From contig CP093829.1 in the NCBI GenBank assembly GCA_033063855.1, positions 5,962,243-6,026,242 of the forward strand: a DNA stretch of 64,000 nucleotides, read 5' to 3'. Origin of the DNA: Smittia aterrima (lineage: Eukaryota > Arthropoda > Insecta > Diptera > Chironomidae). Position 1 is the first letter of the stretch. Each line of letters begins with the position of its first letter. The notes beneath the pieces are model-generated. The model searched no databases. It was not told where the DNA came from and worked only from the letters and a program-made list of their open reading frames with translations. Of the stretch, positions 39,678-53,100 are shown piece after piece. Position numbers and translations under genes: made by a program.

Positions 39678-41780
39678 AGGGCAATGAAAGCTTTCCCAAA
39701 AATCCAATACAAACTTGAAAGCTTTTCATCGACGAGTTGGTGTTAGTCATCGCTCTTATGTGCTCGATGGACATTATTCATCCGATCCTCGTGAAGTTGC
39801 AGTTGATTACACGCAGCGAGGCAAAAAGATGAAAAGAAAAGTCGTAAAAAGCGCTGAAACGCTGTTTGATTGTGTCAAGGACTCTTCGTAACTAGTTTTG
39901 CCTGAACGGAAATGCCGGTCGAATAAGTTGCCCCCTCGCACATTTTTTCTCCGACATTTTCGCTTTAGTCGAGTTTGCGTTGTCGACAGAAACACTGACA
40001 ACATCAGATCAAGTCAATTCTTATTTTTATTCGAAAGCGGATGAAATCAAAACTTGATGATGATGCATTTTCCCTTCGAGTCGATGACAAACTGTCGAGT
40101 GCTTTTCAAACTTGTTAACATAAGCTCGATAGATTCAATTGAATATTTCTCCAGCACTTACGATGAAATCACAAACTTAAAATGAAAAAATTTGCATTTT
40201 AATTGTTTTCTTACTCAAACCGAACTGTGCTAATCGAAAAGTTTCACCGAAAAACTTTCTGGAAATGCAAACATTCGTGTAATATTATAAATCGTTCTCG
40301 TCCGCCTTTCGCTGCATCTCTCCAAGCACATTATGTGGGACTCTCTCGGGTACATAATGAGAATACAACTCTCTGTTCCCGAGCTTCGCAAAGTTGTAAA
40401 ATGAGGTCAGTGATAAAAGGAGTCGATGTGTTTATACGTATCCTGGAGTTTTACTATCGAAGCTTGGGAGGTAGCTGCTGGTTAGAAAAAAATTGAATTT
40501 CGATGGACAAATTGAAAATTGTAAAGAAATTGCAGTAAAAGTTGAAAATCTCGAGGAGCGCTTCGGGTGAAATTGAAGGAAATTCATTAAACGAAGGAAG
40601 AGGGACGAGGACAGATTGCGTCACAAGCGAAGAGCTTTTCAAATAAAGAAATCAATTCAATTTGAAAATCTCCCTCGGCAGATATCAAAACAGATATCGA
40701 ATCAAATGGCTAGGGAATATTAAAACGATACGAAGGAGAGAGAGAAAGAGAAAGTAAATTGGAAACTAAGATTCTATTAAGATGAAAAGCGATTAATGGA
40801 GAAATAATAATCAAAGTCGCTGCTTTGATTGAGAGCAGTCAAGGACGAAATGATTTCTTTTCAATTAGAGTGAATTGCTTCGATGATTTCATCAGATTTC
40901 TTCATAAATATCTCGTCTATCATCCAAAAGCTGTCATAAAAAATGATTTGAATACTTTTAATGAAAAAGTTGTCCTTTGACTTTCCGCTCTCCCATCGAA
41001 TGCAATCATCATCATTTACCTTCGCCTCTCGCTTCATTCCGCTCTTCCGACTTTGACTGTACATAAAATTTATCGTTCACTGACCTAGTTTCAATGTTGC
41101 TTGTTATCCCGAAGGCAGATGCACTGACTTCGCTGCGGCGATGAAACCTTAAGTCAATGAAAAAAAAAAGTTTAAATTAATTTTTTTTTGTCGTGAGATA
41201 ACAGAAGAAGAATCTTTCGAAGACATTCGAAGCAACCTGCGTTGTTTAAGTTGGAGGAATCGATTTGGAGAAAGAAAAGTTTCGCAATTTTGATTTCTCC
41301 GCAATTGACGATAAAAAATTCAATATCAACGCAAACAGCATCGGAAAAAAGCGACGGCAGAACTAAAAGGAGATAAAAAATTGAAGCTATTCAAGAGTCT
41401 GTTGTCAAGAAAACAATTTCCGCCACACACAAACAGGGTGGGAAGCATCCAAAGTTTGCCAAATGTTTAACCTAGATAGGTTGAGTCGAATCGAAGGATT
41501 TCTTTTATGTAAATAAGACTGGAGAGGAGCTGAGCGATGGAAATTCGAAATTAGAAAATCATGAAAGTTTTAGATCTCGGGAGATAAAAACTTTCGTTTA
41601 GTTTCCCTCCGGATTTTCACGTTATGTGTCGAGAAAGGCGTGGGAAGAAAGGAGAGATTGCATATTTATTCGCAGGAATTTAAAGCACGAAATTATTCAG
41701 ATGGCGGTGCTGCATATTATGTAAAACTAAGGCTCGGCGTTAGCGAGAGGAAAATGGGAAAATTGTGACTCGATTGCTGG

Positions 41781-41810
41781 AGAGAGAGAGAGAGAGAGTT
41801 TGTGTGTGTG
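41781..41810. repeat. AG repeat followed by TG repeat
   Basis: Nine AG units (41781-41798) followed by a short TG run to 41810. It lies about 0.9 kb upstream of the Drep2 start. Confidence 0.85.
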
Positions 41811-42728
41811 CGAAGCTGAACGATCGCCTCGTTGATATCAGTAAAGCATTCGAGAGCTTTTCGAGATGGAAACGAGGACAAACGAGATATGAAGTGTTAT
41901 GAGATTCCTTGAATGTGTGTGCGAAAGCTTTTTGGGAAGCTCACTAACACATCGAAAGCTCTTACGAGGAAAGTAAATGGGAAAGCTTACGGGAGATGAA
42001 AATTTCCTCTTTATTCGGTCAGAGTCAGGAGGACAGTGCACTTTTCGCAATTGCATTCAAGCTCCCGTCGATTGAACATTCAAATTTTTATTCAGTTTTG
42101 TGCTCCGTTTAAAATCGTATCAGTCGAGCCAAGCCCACAAGATCCACTTAAGCTTTATGATTTACGCAACATCACGAACAATTCGGAATATAAAAGAAAA
42201 TTATTTGGTGACAGTGGCTAAGCTTTTAAAGTTTTTAGCGAATCAACGAAGAAGCTTTCTTCTAATTACAAGTTGCAAAGTTAAAAATATTTTTCTACCA
42301 ATCAAACTCAAAGCTTTAAGCTCATTTTCGCATTTTAATTCCGCGCCTAATTATCCAGTGGACAAAGCCTTTTTCTCAAACTTTGTCTCCATCACATAAT
42401 TTCGTGAAAAATTCGTGCTCGAATGTGTTAGTGAATCTCGTGACCTATTTACTTTTGGATGAATTTATGTTACTCATCGTTTATGTTGGAAGCGATAAAC
42501 GAGAAAGAGAGAGCTGAGAGAGAGCTTGGAAGCGAGAAGAACTTTTGATACATGGAATGAAAAGTAGTTTAAGGAAAAAGAATTTCCACGAATCGGAAAA
42601 AGCGCCTCCGCACAAGATAAATGGACAATATTTTTGCTAAAGTAGATTGTAACGATTAACTGTGATTATCTTAAGGGTGGAAATCATTGTGTGCTAGTGA
42701 CGTTTTAATTAGATAAACAGTTAGGGTA

Positions 42729-44285
42729 ATGTGGTCGACGGCTTTATGCACGATCGGTGTTACGAAGCCGATGAATATTTGTAACTGTTTAAGCTTTCGG
42801 CAGCACCACGCCAACAATGCCACGCCAACTACTCCGGTAGTTTACTCTCATTTGATTATCGATAAATTTTGATTAAGAATTTTCTTTTAAATCATTTTTA
42901 GGAGTCTCGAGGAAAGAGACCTTTGAAAATTTGGGATTGTTGGAGAACTATCAGGAAAGGTCTCGTCGTTGGAAGCTTTGAAGAGTTACTTGTCAGAGGT
43001 AAATAAAGAAAAAAAATTAATTCTTCCAAGAAACTTTATTCTTAATTAAACATTTCAGGAAAAGACAAGTTGGGCGTTCCTGCCTCGGAGCCTGTTCGTT
43101 TGGTACTTGAGGTTGATGGAACGCAAGTGGAAGATGGAGAATATTTTCGTACGTTGGCCAACAACACAATCTTACTGCTCTTGAGGCAGGGTGATCGATG
43201 GTACCCGACAGGTGTTGACGTCATCAAAGCTGGTCTGTAAAATTAAACTTTTAAATTCTCATTCAATTTCTTAATTTTCCTTCTTTTCTGTTTTAGCAAT
43301 ATCTGCCATACCAAAAATCGTCTGTGAGACGATTCACGCCTTAGAACTTCATGATGAAACTCCTTCTTGGAAGATCATGGATAATAAGGGAAGAGTCACC
43401 GTTGTTTTGCATTGGGATCAGCGGCAAGGTCAGAGTGGCGGTGCTGGACTGCCAAGCGATAAGTTTTCACCATCAAAAAAGGGCCTCTCCGCCCAAAGTT
43501 CAATAGATAAGTCATCGCCAGCTCCTCAACGTTATCCAAGTCCACAAATTACTGTAATCAATCACGATGATCCATCGAATCTTTATCACTCAGGTCGACG
43601 TCTCTCCAAAGGTGGTGGATCTTTCGATAGCGCTGTTGGAGCTGTTCATATACATACACCAGAATGTGCTCATCAGCATATACATACACCAACACGTGCC
43701 GGAAGTCCTGGAGCTACCGAATGTGATTTTCATTGTTGTGCATTACACGAAGAGGGTCGGAAGATTGCTGTACATAAAAACGTCGCGACTTCGCCCATTC
43801 AAGATGGATCTGGTAGTCCCCAACCGCCGCCTAGTTCACTCACAGACACGAATTCATTGCAGAGACGAACGCCAACTAATAAAGGCCACGTTCGCTTTCT
43901 AGACATCGGTCCAGAGAAGGACAGTTCGGAGAGTGAAACCGAGAACACTGTAATGGAGGACGAGACGATTACTTCGGAGAAATTTCTCCTGCTCATCGAT
44001 CAATTATCCGTGGATCAGAAGCGGCATTTGAGCATCAAGGACATTGGAATTATTCTCGAGCGACTAAGCTCAAAGATTCTTGACGTCGAACGACTTGACC
44101 GTGAGAGTGAGTCCGACGATTGCTACAATTGGACAATTAAAGCAACGATACGCGGTGATGCACTTCGCGAATTAGGTGTAATTTATAATGGCAATTATTA
44201 TGCAATATCAGAGCATCCCGGCTATAAGGAAGAGAACGAGGAGAATGGCGATGAGCCTGAAGAGGAAGACGAGGATCGATTATAA
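42729..44285 (+). CDS. Drep2: CIDE-N domain protein, Drep2-type
   Basis: Four coding exons (42729-42836, 42902-42998, 43059-43232, 43297-44285) splice in phase to 455 residues. After a 36-residue unique N-terminus comes a CIDE-N domain (about 42-120: RPLKIWDCWRTIRKGLVVGSFEELL, then VLEVDGTQVEDGEYFRTL and LLLLRQGDRWYPTG). A highly conserved segment follows (ISAIPKIVCETIHALELHDE). The middle is Ser/Pro-rich with a repeated HIHTP motif around a His/Cys cluster. The C-terminal part (about 340-440) resembles the DFF-C helical domain (FLLLIDQLSVDQKRHLSIKDIGIILERL) and ends in an acidic tail. CIDE-N domains polymerise head to tail. In flies the Drep family includes nuclease and inhibitor members and a synaptic member, Drep2. 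Exon 1 is the least certain part, since alternative first exons are likely. Confidence 0.85.
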
Positions 44286-47200
44286 ACGCTCCGACAACTA
44301 TTCACGTAGCGTGACTAAACAGAAAAGAAAAAGAAAGTGAAGAGAGAAAATTGATTTAATCATTAATCCTAGAAAACAAATGTTAAAACAAAAAAGAGTG
44401 AAAAAAAACGCGAAGAAAACTTAAAAATTGTGGCACGTTAAATAGTTTAATGAAAACCCAAACGCTGAGTGACTTGCGGTGACGGAGAAGTGAAACTAAA
44501 AAATTTGAAAGACACTTTTTGATGAAATAAATTGATGTCAAAAGAAAAATTTAGGCAAAACAAAAACGAAAAAAAAAACGAATTGGACAGAAAAGCTAAA
44601 AGTGAAATTGGATCAAAACTGCCAAAAAAAATATAAAACAAGAGAAATCGTTCGAGGAACGTGAAACTACGTCGAAGAGAAGGAAAACTAATAAAAGAAG
44701 AATATATTTGCACAATTAGTATAAAAATTTATTAAAACATTGTTCATATAGTAAAAAATTCAATGATTAAACGAAAAGAAGAGACGGAGGTGACAACTAT
44801 TGAAGTATAACTAAAATGAGAAAAGTGTTGGTGTATGTTTTAATATTTTTATTGAATATTGATGCAGATTTAGAGAAAAAGTGACAAAGATATCATTGAC
44901 GACTTACAGATTAATGTCTCCCTAACTTTAACTAACTCTAACCTTCACACAAAAACCAAAAGAGATTTTTAAGTTTCATTCTCCTTCCCTCTTCTCACAT
45001 TGAAAGAAAGTTTCTTCCTCAATTCGACCAAAATCCAAAAATATCTTCTGATCGTTTCCTGCTCAAAAGAGTTACGAACAAAAAAAAAAGCTTTATTCAT
45101 TCCGGCTCTTGGTTTCCCGACACGAGTTTCGATTGAGTTTCCGACTCGTTTCCAGAATAGATTCGTGTATAAAAATATAAAAGATTAAAATCGATAAAAA
45201 AAAATTAATTTTCTTCCATAAATATAAAAAAAGAGAAAAATGCGACGTTTTTTAATAGAATATTTGCGAAAGAAAGAGAAACGTCTTTATAAGGAGAAAG
45301 AACATAGAAGTTACCTAAGAATGATAAGAATTAAATTCACGATTTGAATTGGTTTTCGAATTATTGACGTCGCGCAATTTCATTCACACTGACAATCCTT
45401 TCCCTCTGAAAACTCTCATTTTGAAACGACGACACATTCCGATCAGTTCAGCCAAGAGATATTTTTTCATAGCGAGCGCATCTTCCACGTAAATGATTGT
45501 TAGACGGCAAATTCTTTTTGCACAAGTTGTCGATTAAATTATGATAAACGTGAAAAGAAGAAGAAAAAAATTGGAAAGCGATCTCATTGAGAGATTGCAA
45601 TATTTGTCAGATGCACAAAACAGTTTTAAAGAGATGAATTTGTTTGCCTTTGGGCAATGGAACGTTAAAACTTTTGAAGCAACTTCTTCGTAGACTTGAA
45701 AGCATAGAAAAGAAAAAAATCTTTTAATGAAATGTTGTTTTTGATTGTTGTTTGGTTGAATAGAATTTGGACGAATTGTTATTCATTTACTTGATTGTAA
45801 AACTTCAGTTGTAAGATCAATCAAATTCTTTTGTTTGTTAAGAGAAGATTTTAATTACGAAGAAAAGCATTTCTTGGAGCTTTGTTTCAAGAAAGTTCCA
45901 CGAAAGCTCTTTCTAAGGAAATTAAATTTAAAGTAATTTAAAATCGCCTCGCCTCGTCAACTCGTAAAGTGAAATCGACAAATTGATTAAATGTCGTTCC
46001 GTGAGATTTGATTTTCCTTTTATTTGTTAACGATCGCGATGATTTCATGTCAAAAACTCATCAGAAAGGAAGGAAGGAAGAATTCAAATCATAAACTATC
46101 TATGATTAATAAAAAATGAAATCCCATATTGTCTCTTGAAGTATGAAAGTAAGGTAAATTAAATAAAAAAATATTGTTGATGCCAAAAAAAGAAAAAGAA
46201 AAAACTAAAAGTAACAAAATCAAATACGAATTATTAATGAAAGAAATAATTAAATTTCATAAAATATTTTAAGCAAAGCGGAAAAAAAGTGAAGAAGCAG
46301 AAGCAAAGAAAAATATTTAATGTACCTTGCAGTTGAGTCTCCCCCGCCCCCCCAAAACACATTTTGAAAGTGATGTCACGATAATTTTAAAATTCAACGA
46401 GAGATTAAAACGAACCGGAAATCAGTTCAAATATCAGATGACGTAACTTTGATTTCCTTGAAATGTAAAAGATTCTTTCGATTCGTGAGACTTTTGAACC
46501 CAAACAGCGGAATCGTTGGAAACTTTTCAGTCCAAAGCTCAAAAAGGAACTTTTCTCCCTTTAACCTGCTCAAGAATAATTTGTCAAAAACCTTTTTGGA
46601 TATTCTTCTGTTGAGAAAGAAAAGTTGTGAATGGACAGTTTTTGGTTTAGGCTTCTCAACCAAAGAAAACGAGAGAAACGTCAACGTAAAAAAAAATCTT
46701 AATCACTGCCCATTCCTCAAAAAAGAAAAAAGTTAATTACATAAGTTAGAGTCCTTTCGGTTCGCGGAAGTTAAAACAAAAAAAAAGTTGTTCTTAGTAA
46801 AACGCGTTTGGCTCTCTCTCTCACTCACTCACTCGAAATCCTGCAATTGCTTAATCAACCGAAACTTTCCACTCTGAGCAAAAAGAGAAAGGAAAGTAGC
46901 AACTAAGAGGAAAATAAGAAATAATCATTTAAATTCAGTTTGATTTCGAAAAAATTTTGAATACACGGGTTAAATATTTAAATAAATAAAAATGAAGAAA
47001 AAAAAAGTTGATTGGAGAAAAGTTGAGAAGTGAATTGCACTTTGAACTTTCAGTGAACTTTAATCGATCTTCCCAAAGTTCAAACTAAACGAAGGTTCGC
47101 AATCACTTTGATGAATTAATTAATTTTGAAGAAAAAAAAGAGGAAAAGAAGCGGAAAGCTCTCGCCGACTTGTGAGAGATCACGCGGAGGAGAAATTATC

Positions 47201-47479
47201 GGAAGAAAATAAAAAAACTTTTAATGAGCCATAGAAATGAAACTAAATTAATGAGACAGACGGAGGAGAGAACCTTAAATATATTGAAAAAGCAAAAAAT
47301 GATGAAACCTAATGTTTTGTATAGAATATTTCTGTTACAATGTAAAAATTATTTAAAAAAATAAATAAATAAAATTAATGCTTAAGAAGTTTGAATTGAG
47401 TCGAAGACATTTCAGATTCATCGATTGAACTTTTTATTTTCTTTGAAAGGCACAAAATTTGTGGTAACATTTCGTTTCA
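44286..47479 (+). other. Probable long Drep2 3' UTR and MyD88 3' flank
   Basis: About 3.2 kb of A-rich sequence on the plus strand without coding signal. Several AATAAA motifs occur, ending in a dense cluster at about 47355-47375, which is where a long Drep2 3' UTR could end. A C-rich tract lies at 46341-46353. Very long 3' UTRs are common for insect neuronal genes, but transcription here is not shown by the sequence. Confidence 0.4.
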
Positions 47480-49345
47480 TTAGCTTTCACAAGCAATTGC
47501 GATCTTTTCTTTATTTTTCTTTTTATTTATCTTGTACCATTTTTTCTTGTCCTCCTTTAAAGGTTTCTTGTCCTCCTTCAAAGGCAGCTCAGGCTCTTCG
47601 CTAATTGTTTTTATCTTTATCGCTTTCGTCGAAGGTGGAAGGAACCTTTTGTACCATTTTTTACGTTTTGCCTTGATCGCATCCATTCCTGGCTCGTCAT
47701 TGAGGTGGAAAGTGCTTTGAGACAGTTTGTTGTAGATCTTCGTCGAATCTCCGTTCAATTTGTTTAGATTTGTTTCTGATGTTGCAGATCGAAGCTTCGG
47801 AGCAGGGAAAATCTTTCTCGTCTCTTCAGGAGATGATTTGCTACTGAGAAACATCTTTGACGATTTATCGTTCTTCTCTGAAAGTGTTGGCGTTGGTGTC
47901 TCCGTGAACTTGTAACTGTGTTCCTTATCGTAAAGAGGTCCAGGAGTTGTCGGCATTGTTAGCTTCAAGCCGTTTGGTGCTGCATCGACTTCAGTGAAGC
48001 TCACTCTAAAAACATTAAAGAAAAGATTTGAAACTCTCGTTTAACAATCAACAAAGTTTGACATCATCACCTGTCCTTGTTCCATCGATTAACTTCAGTT
48101 GTTGTTTTGAGAGATTGATCGAGCTTGTCCCAAAAATTGAACAATCTACTGTTGTTCCTATAATAGTCCAATCGAAAACAGTAGCGAAGCATTTGCGGCA
48201 ATTCACACTCTTCGATAAGACATGGAACAATTTTTCGTTTTCCCTGTTCGATGCCAAGCGCTTGTGCGAAATTTGTGATAAAGAGTTGCATGGGACTCTT
48301 CAGGAATGCTTTCGAAATAATTATAATTAAACGATTACAACGTTTCGATAAGAGATTGAGTATGGCTTCACTCTCGAATGATAATCCACCGAGAAGATCG
48401 CGATCCTTGACACACAGCGAGTGACCCATCCTTTCGCAATTTTCGATCAACTCCGAAGCAAACTCAACATCTTTGTCATTGTAAATCACAAACGCATCAT
48501 ATGTTTTGAGCGGCAATCCTTTCTCGTAACATTCCAAGTCTTGTTGAGTGATTAGCTCGCTATCTAAATCAGCTTTCACAATCTCAAAGTTGTCTTCGGA
48601 TTCTCTGTTGTTTTGTGGCTTCGATAAGAAAACTTTCGCGTCCTCGGCTGCAAAATCAAAATCAGGTAGACTAAGTTACTAACAAATCGGAAGATATCGC
48701 TGATAAGATAAGAGATTCCGCGTCAAATATTCGACGAAGTGGCGTTGAAGTATTTCGTACGAAAACAGATGACAAAACGTCATTTGTTGAATTTCTTCGT
48801 AAAGCTTGATAAATTCAATGAAATCTTTTTGAGGCTCGTCGCTAGATTTGACGCATTCTCATCACTTTCGATAAACTCATTTAACAAAAAAAAAACTTGT
48901 TTACTTACTGAGCAAATCGTATGTGTCGTCATAAACGTCATATCGATCAATAAGACCAAGACAGTGCAGTAATTGACTTAGCGTGACTTCAGTGTCATTT
49001 TCTTTGTTTCTTCGCAGCCACAGATCCAGAAGCTTCCTGGTTTTGTCAGGACTTTGTGAGATTAAAGTGAAATCTGATTGTGTCAGTCCCGAGAATCTGA
49101 ATAGACCTCGCCAATCTCTCGCGTAGCCTTCCTCACTTAAAAGCACTTTCTCAGAATTCAGAAGATCCGATAACTTGTTTCTACAATAAAAATGAATATT
49201 CTGAGTCAACAGGTGAAGATAAAAAAATGTAAACTTGTTTTCACTTTGTCTTCTGCCTAATTGCACTTAGTGGCGTCTCATCAAAAGACACACGCGGTTC
49301 AATGATTTCATTATCACTTCTCGATTCACTAAGGAAACTCATCAT
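47480..49345 (-). CDS. Myd88: MyD88, Toll pathway adaptor
   Basis: Four coding exons (49245-49345, 48909-49180, 48071-48647, 47480-48005) splice in phase to 491 residues. A death domain lies at about 34-120 (RDWRGLFRFSGLTQSDF, LLDLWLRRN, LLHCLGLIDRYDVYDD). A TIR domain lies at about 173-305 (box 1 YDAFVIYNDKD, box 2 CVKDRDLLGG, box 3 FNFWDKL). This order is unique to MyD88, which links Toll receptors through its death domain to Tube and Pelle in fly immunity and patterning. The last exon adds a C-terminal tail of about 175 residues, rich in Ser, Thr and Lys, with a repeated PLKEDKK and two KKWYK motifs. Fly MyD88 also has a long C-terminal extension. Two adjacent ATGs open the frame; the first is used here. 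Confidence 0.95.
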
Positions 49346-50152
49346 CACTAGAAATTTATTAAAACGATCAGCATTCCTCCGTTATCTGGAATTGAATGAA
49401 ATAAATCAAAATAAATGAAGCTTTTCGAGGGGAAAACAACTTTTTCGAAAATTTCGAAGTTAAAAAGCTTTCGAAAGCTTTTAATTTCGAAAAAAGTTCC
49501 GTTAAAGCTTTTAAAGCTTTTGTGAATAAAAATTTCTTTAATTTTCACTTTCGCTGAGATAGCAATTTCATCTCGAATCTTTATTAAAAAAATAAACACT
49601 GAGACAAACATCTATTAGATTCTTGAAATATTTAAATCGAATGAAACATTTTTTTTTCTTCTTTGCTTTGTTCTACTAGACTATTAGACATATTTTTCTA
49701 TTTCTTCTTATTCTCTTTGAAACTTTCAGTCAGTTTATTGTTATGTCTCGGAAAAGAAAGACTAATTAATTGTTCTTCGCTAACATCTTAGGCCAAATTG
49801 TCAGAAACTATTGTGCTCGACATGAAATGAATTCTATTCTAATCACTATTATCTGGATTTTAAAATCACTACGCATCGTCATCATCAACAGATCATAAAA
49901 CTTTTTTCCTTTTTTATCAATTGAAATGAAACTTGTACAAGCATAAACATCATCAGCAGCTAAGTCAGTTCTATATGTTTTAGAAACACACAATTTTATA
50001 TGTCAGTAGAATTCTAGTCTCTCTTAAAATTGATAAAAGTCTGGCGTGGCGTAAACGGAAAGATTGGAAAAGTTCGCGATTGAGATTTTTCTTTGATATG
50101 TTTCGAATATCTTGACTTGGAATGAAACTTGAGCGACGGTGTCATGTGAAAT
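49346..50152. other. Intergenic region between MyD88 promoter and Elk 3' end
   Basis: No coding signal. It holds the MyD88 promoter and probably the Elk 3' UTR. A perfect 20-bp palindrome at 49463-49482 and several AAGCTTT repeats lie nearby. Confidence 0.45.
49463..49482. repeat. Perfect 20-bp palindrome
   Basis: AAAAGCTTTCGAAAGCTTTT equals its own reverse complement. It lies about 120 bp upstream of the MyD88 start codon and is followed by further AAGCTTT units. Confidence 0.85.
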
Positions 50153-53100
50153 TCAACTATCTCGCAGTGATCTGGTCGACGGTAATGCTTTGATTCCTTT
50201 CTCGAGCTTATCCGCATCACCAGCTGAGAATCTATGGCTTTGTGGAGCTTTGTTCACACCCAGATTGGTTCTCTTTGTGATGAGATCATTCGATGATGAA
50301 ATCCTGTTCTTATTTTCGTTGGCTATCAAAGCACAACTCTCATCGAAGTCATCCATGTAACCTTGAGAGTCGGTTAAGCTCTCATTGGAAATTGGCTCGT
50401 AGATTCTCAATGCGTTTCTACTACCCGAGCGACTTCGCGTTATCAATGGCTTTTCGGTTGCCTCGAGTGAAGCCCTTGACAAGGAGCAATTTGAATTCGA
50501 TTTGTGTTGACTCTCCTTGAGATGAACAAAACTTATATTCGATGGATATTTCATATCTTCCTTTTGGGGCTGCTTTAGATTTCGACCGGTCGTGTCATTG
50601 AGAAGCAACGCGTCAGTTGATTTCGAGTGCTCCTGATCGCTCTCATAGATTTGCCAAGAATTCGGCTCACCAACATTTTCCTTTGACAAGTCGTGCAGAT
50701 TACTACAACTCGGCTCCGATGAAATCGCTTCTGGGATTGTCGAGAGCGTGCTGAGGCAATTCATAGGTTTAATCTCAATCGTAGGAAAATTGACTGGAAT
50801 CGGCGTGTTGAGACTAAGAATGTTAAGAACAAGCTGAGAGTTCGTCAACACTTGAGGAAGAAGAGATGAAAACAAATTATTCCATTGCCATCACCATCAA
50901 CAAACACAAATTCTTACCCAAGTTCTCAAGAAACTCGTAATCAAATGACGCGTCAGTTTGCGTTGACTTGCTTGCTATATGAGAGAATGATTGATTCGAG
51001 GAACTGAAAACAAGACAAACGACTCTCGTAAATTGGATTTAAAAGATTTTTTATGTTTCATGTCTTACGCGAAAATGTCTGACGCGCTTCTAATGTGGGG
51101 ATTGCTTCGATGCCAGATTTCAGCAGGTTGAGATGAACTTCTCGTCAAAATCTCTTGAACATTTCCCGGAACGTTCTGAAGATTTGGAATTGATCTCGCT
51201 GGATTATGATGATCAGCATTTGTGAAAGTCGTGTAAGTCATTTCCTGCAAAGCTTGAATTGCGTTTCTAACTTCGATGCTTAATGTGGCAACGTCTTGAT
51301 GTAAAGACGAGACTTGCGTGTCGAGTCGTTCAACGGAAGTTCGAATGATTGTCGGTTTCTCTTCTTTAACTTCTTCATGCAAATCCTCATCGGAAATGGA
51401 AATGGAAGGATTCTCTTGGATGACTCTCTTGACACTCTTAACACTAACAGGACTGTTATTTGTGCTTGGCGTCCATGACTTCGACGTCTTCTCCTTAAGT
51501 GCAATAAGAGTTTGTCGTCTGCAAGCGAACGAAACGACATCGGTTAATGGAAAATGTCAAATTAGAAAAGTGTCGAACTAACTTTTGTAAGAGCTTTGCA
51601 TGACGAGCAGGACTTGATGTTGTTACGCCATGAATTGGCGATCTCGTGATACTTGGATGACGTGGCGATGAAGTATTGCTTACAACATCATCAGCTAGTT
51701 CATCGTCTTCACTGATTGACGGCAATGCTAGGCAATGACCATTATTCTCCGATTCCGCTTCCGCTTCGTAACCTTCTCGAAGGTTGTACGTCAAGTCATG
51801 TTGAATATCATTCGCAAACTCTTGTTGATACTCCGGATACAACCTTAGGACCTCTATCAGGCCGGATATGTGAATACACTTTAAGTCGCAGTACGTTAAC
51901 GCCTGTAAGAGATTTAATTCTTTTTCGCTTTTCATTCTCACCGACAATCAATTCAATTGACCTACTTTCACATCCGAACTGCTTTTTAGAATGAAATCCT
52001 GCCCGCCTTGTCCACCGCCTCCTGTGAGCTGCCCGTTGTGCATTAGATTCAATGATATATCGCAACCAACGAGATCGCCTTTACCTAAAGTAGTCGCCGC
52101 ATGGGAAAAATATTTTGAAAGTGTTCGGATGAGAGAGAAAAAAAAGGTTTTGATAATGAAATTAAGATTAATTAGGTGACGCTCGGAATTCTCGCTGTTT
52201 TATGATTTCGTTTTCTGAATGCGAAGGTTAAATATTTCATTTGAATAGAAAATAATGAAATTAACAAATATTTACATAACTTCAGGAAGCGAAACGAGAG
52301 AAAGAGGAGGCAACAGGAGGTGATTAAACTGAATTCGTTTTTTGTGAATTATTTAAATTTCCTGAGTTTTCAATTAGAGCCCCAGAGGTAACTCATAAAC
52401 AAATTTCATGGTCGCGATTGAAGCACGCGTTTAATGAGTAATTAAAAAGATTTATTCGAACACATTTCGAGCGACGCAAAAAGCTGAGAACGAGGCGAAA
52501 TATTTCTCCTGCGGTTTAAAGACAATTTCAACTCATCACGAACGGAAGCAGTGACTTGTCAACCTTGGTTGGAAACCTAATTCAACTTTTGCCAACTCGA
52601 AACTAAACTAACTCTCAAACTCGTGGTTGAAAGGTCTCAACCTCATTCTCCTCCTAAACAATCATGAAAAGCTATTCAGTTTTGTTTCCTCACTCACTTC
52701 ATTGAGTGTCATCATAAATTTTTCAGCTTGTAAGTGCAGTTTGTCGCTTTTTTTACGAGACACACTTACCAAGAATCGCTACGACCATGTTGTTCTGCAT
52801 AACCTCCATCGAGCCATTACAAATGTAGTAAATGTAAGCGAGAGCATCTCCTTTGTGTATGAGATACTCGCCCGGGGCGCAAAAGTTGGTTTTGATGTGT
52901 AACGACAGAAGTTTCAAGCAGCCTTGAGAAGCCGCTTCAAAGATTGGCAACTGAAGGATTTCACGATGCAAATGCATGCTCACGTCTCCGCGAAGCTCTT
53001 CCGGGAATTCCTTGAGTGTCTAAGAAAGGGGAAAAGAGGTTAACAAGATTGAAATTATTTTCCTGAGAATATTTATTCAACCTCATGAATGTCGATTCCA

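Larger units (their letters stand above)
37623..42728. other. 5-kb region without recognisable genes
   Basis: Between piwi copy 2 and Drep2 I find only short frames of low complexity (for example 38158-38652 on the minus strand, mostly Ser/Phe). The sequence has many GA-rich and A-rich tracts. It may contain distant first exons and control regions of Drep2, which is a neuronal gene in flies. Confidence 0.5.

Noticed and set aside
46341..46353. C-rich tract considered as a G-quadruplex
   Set aside because: Only two C runs in close succession, too few for a quadruplex on the other strand.
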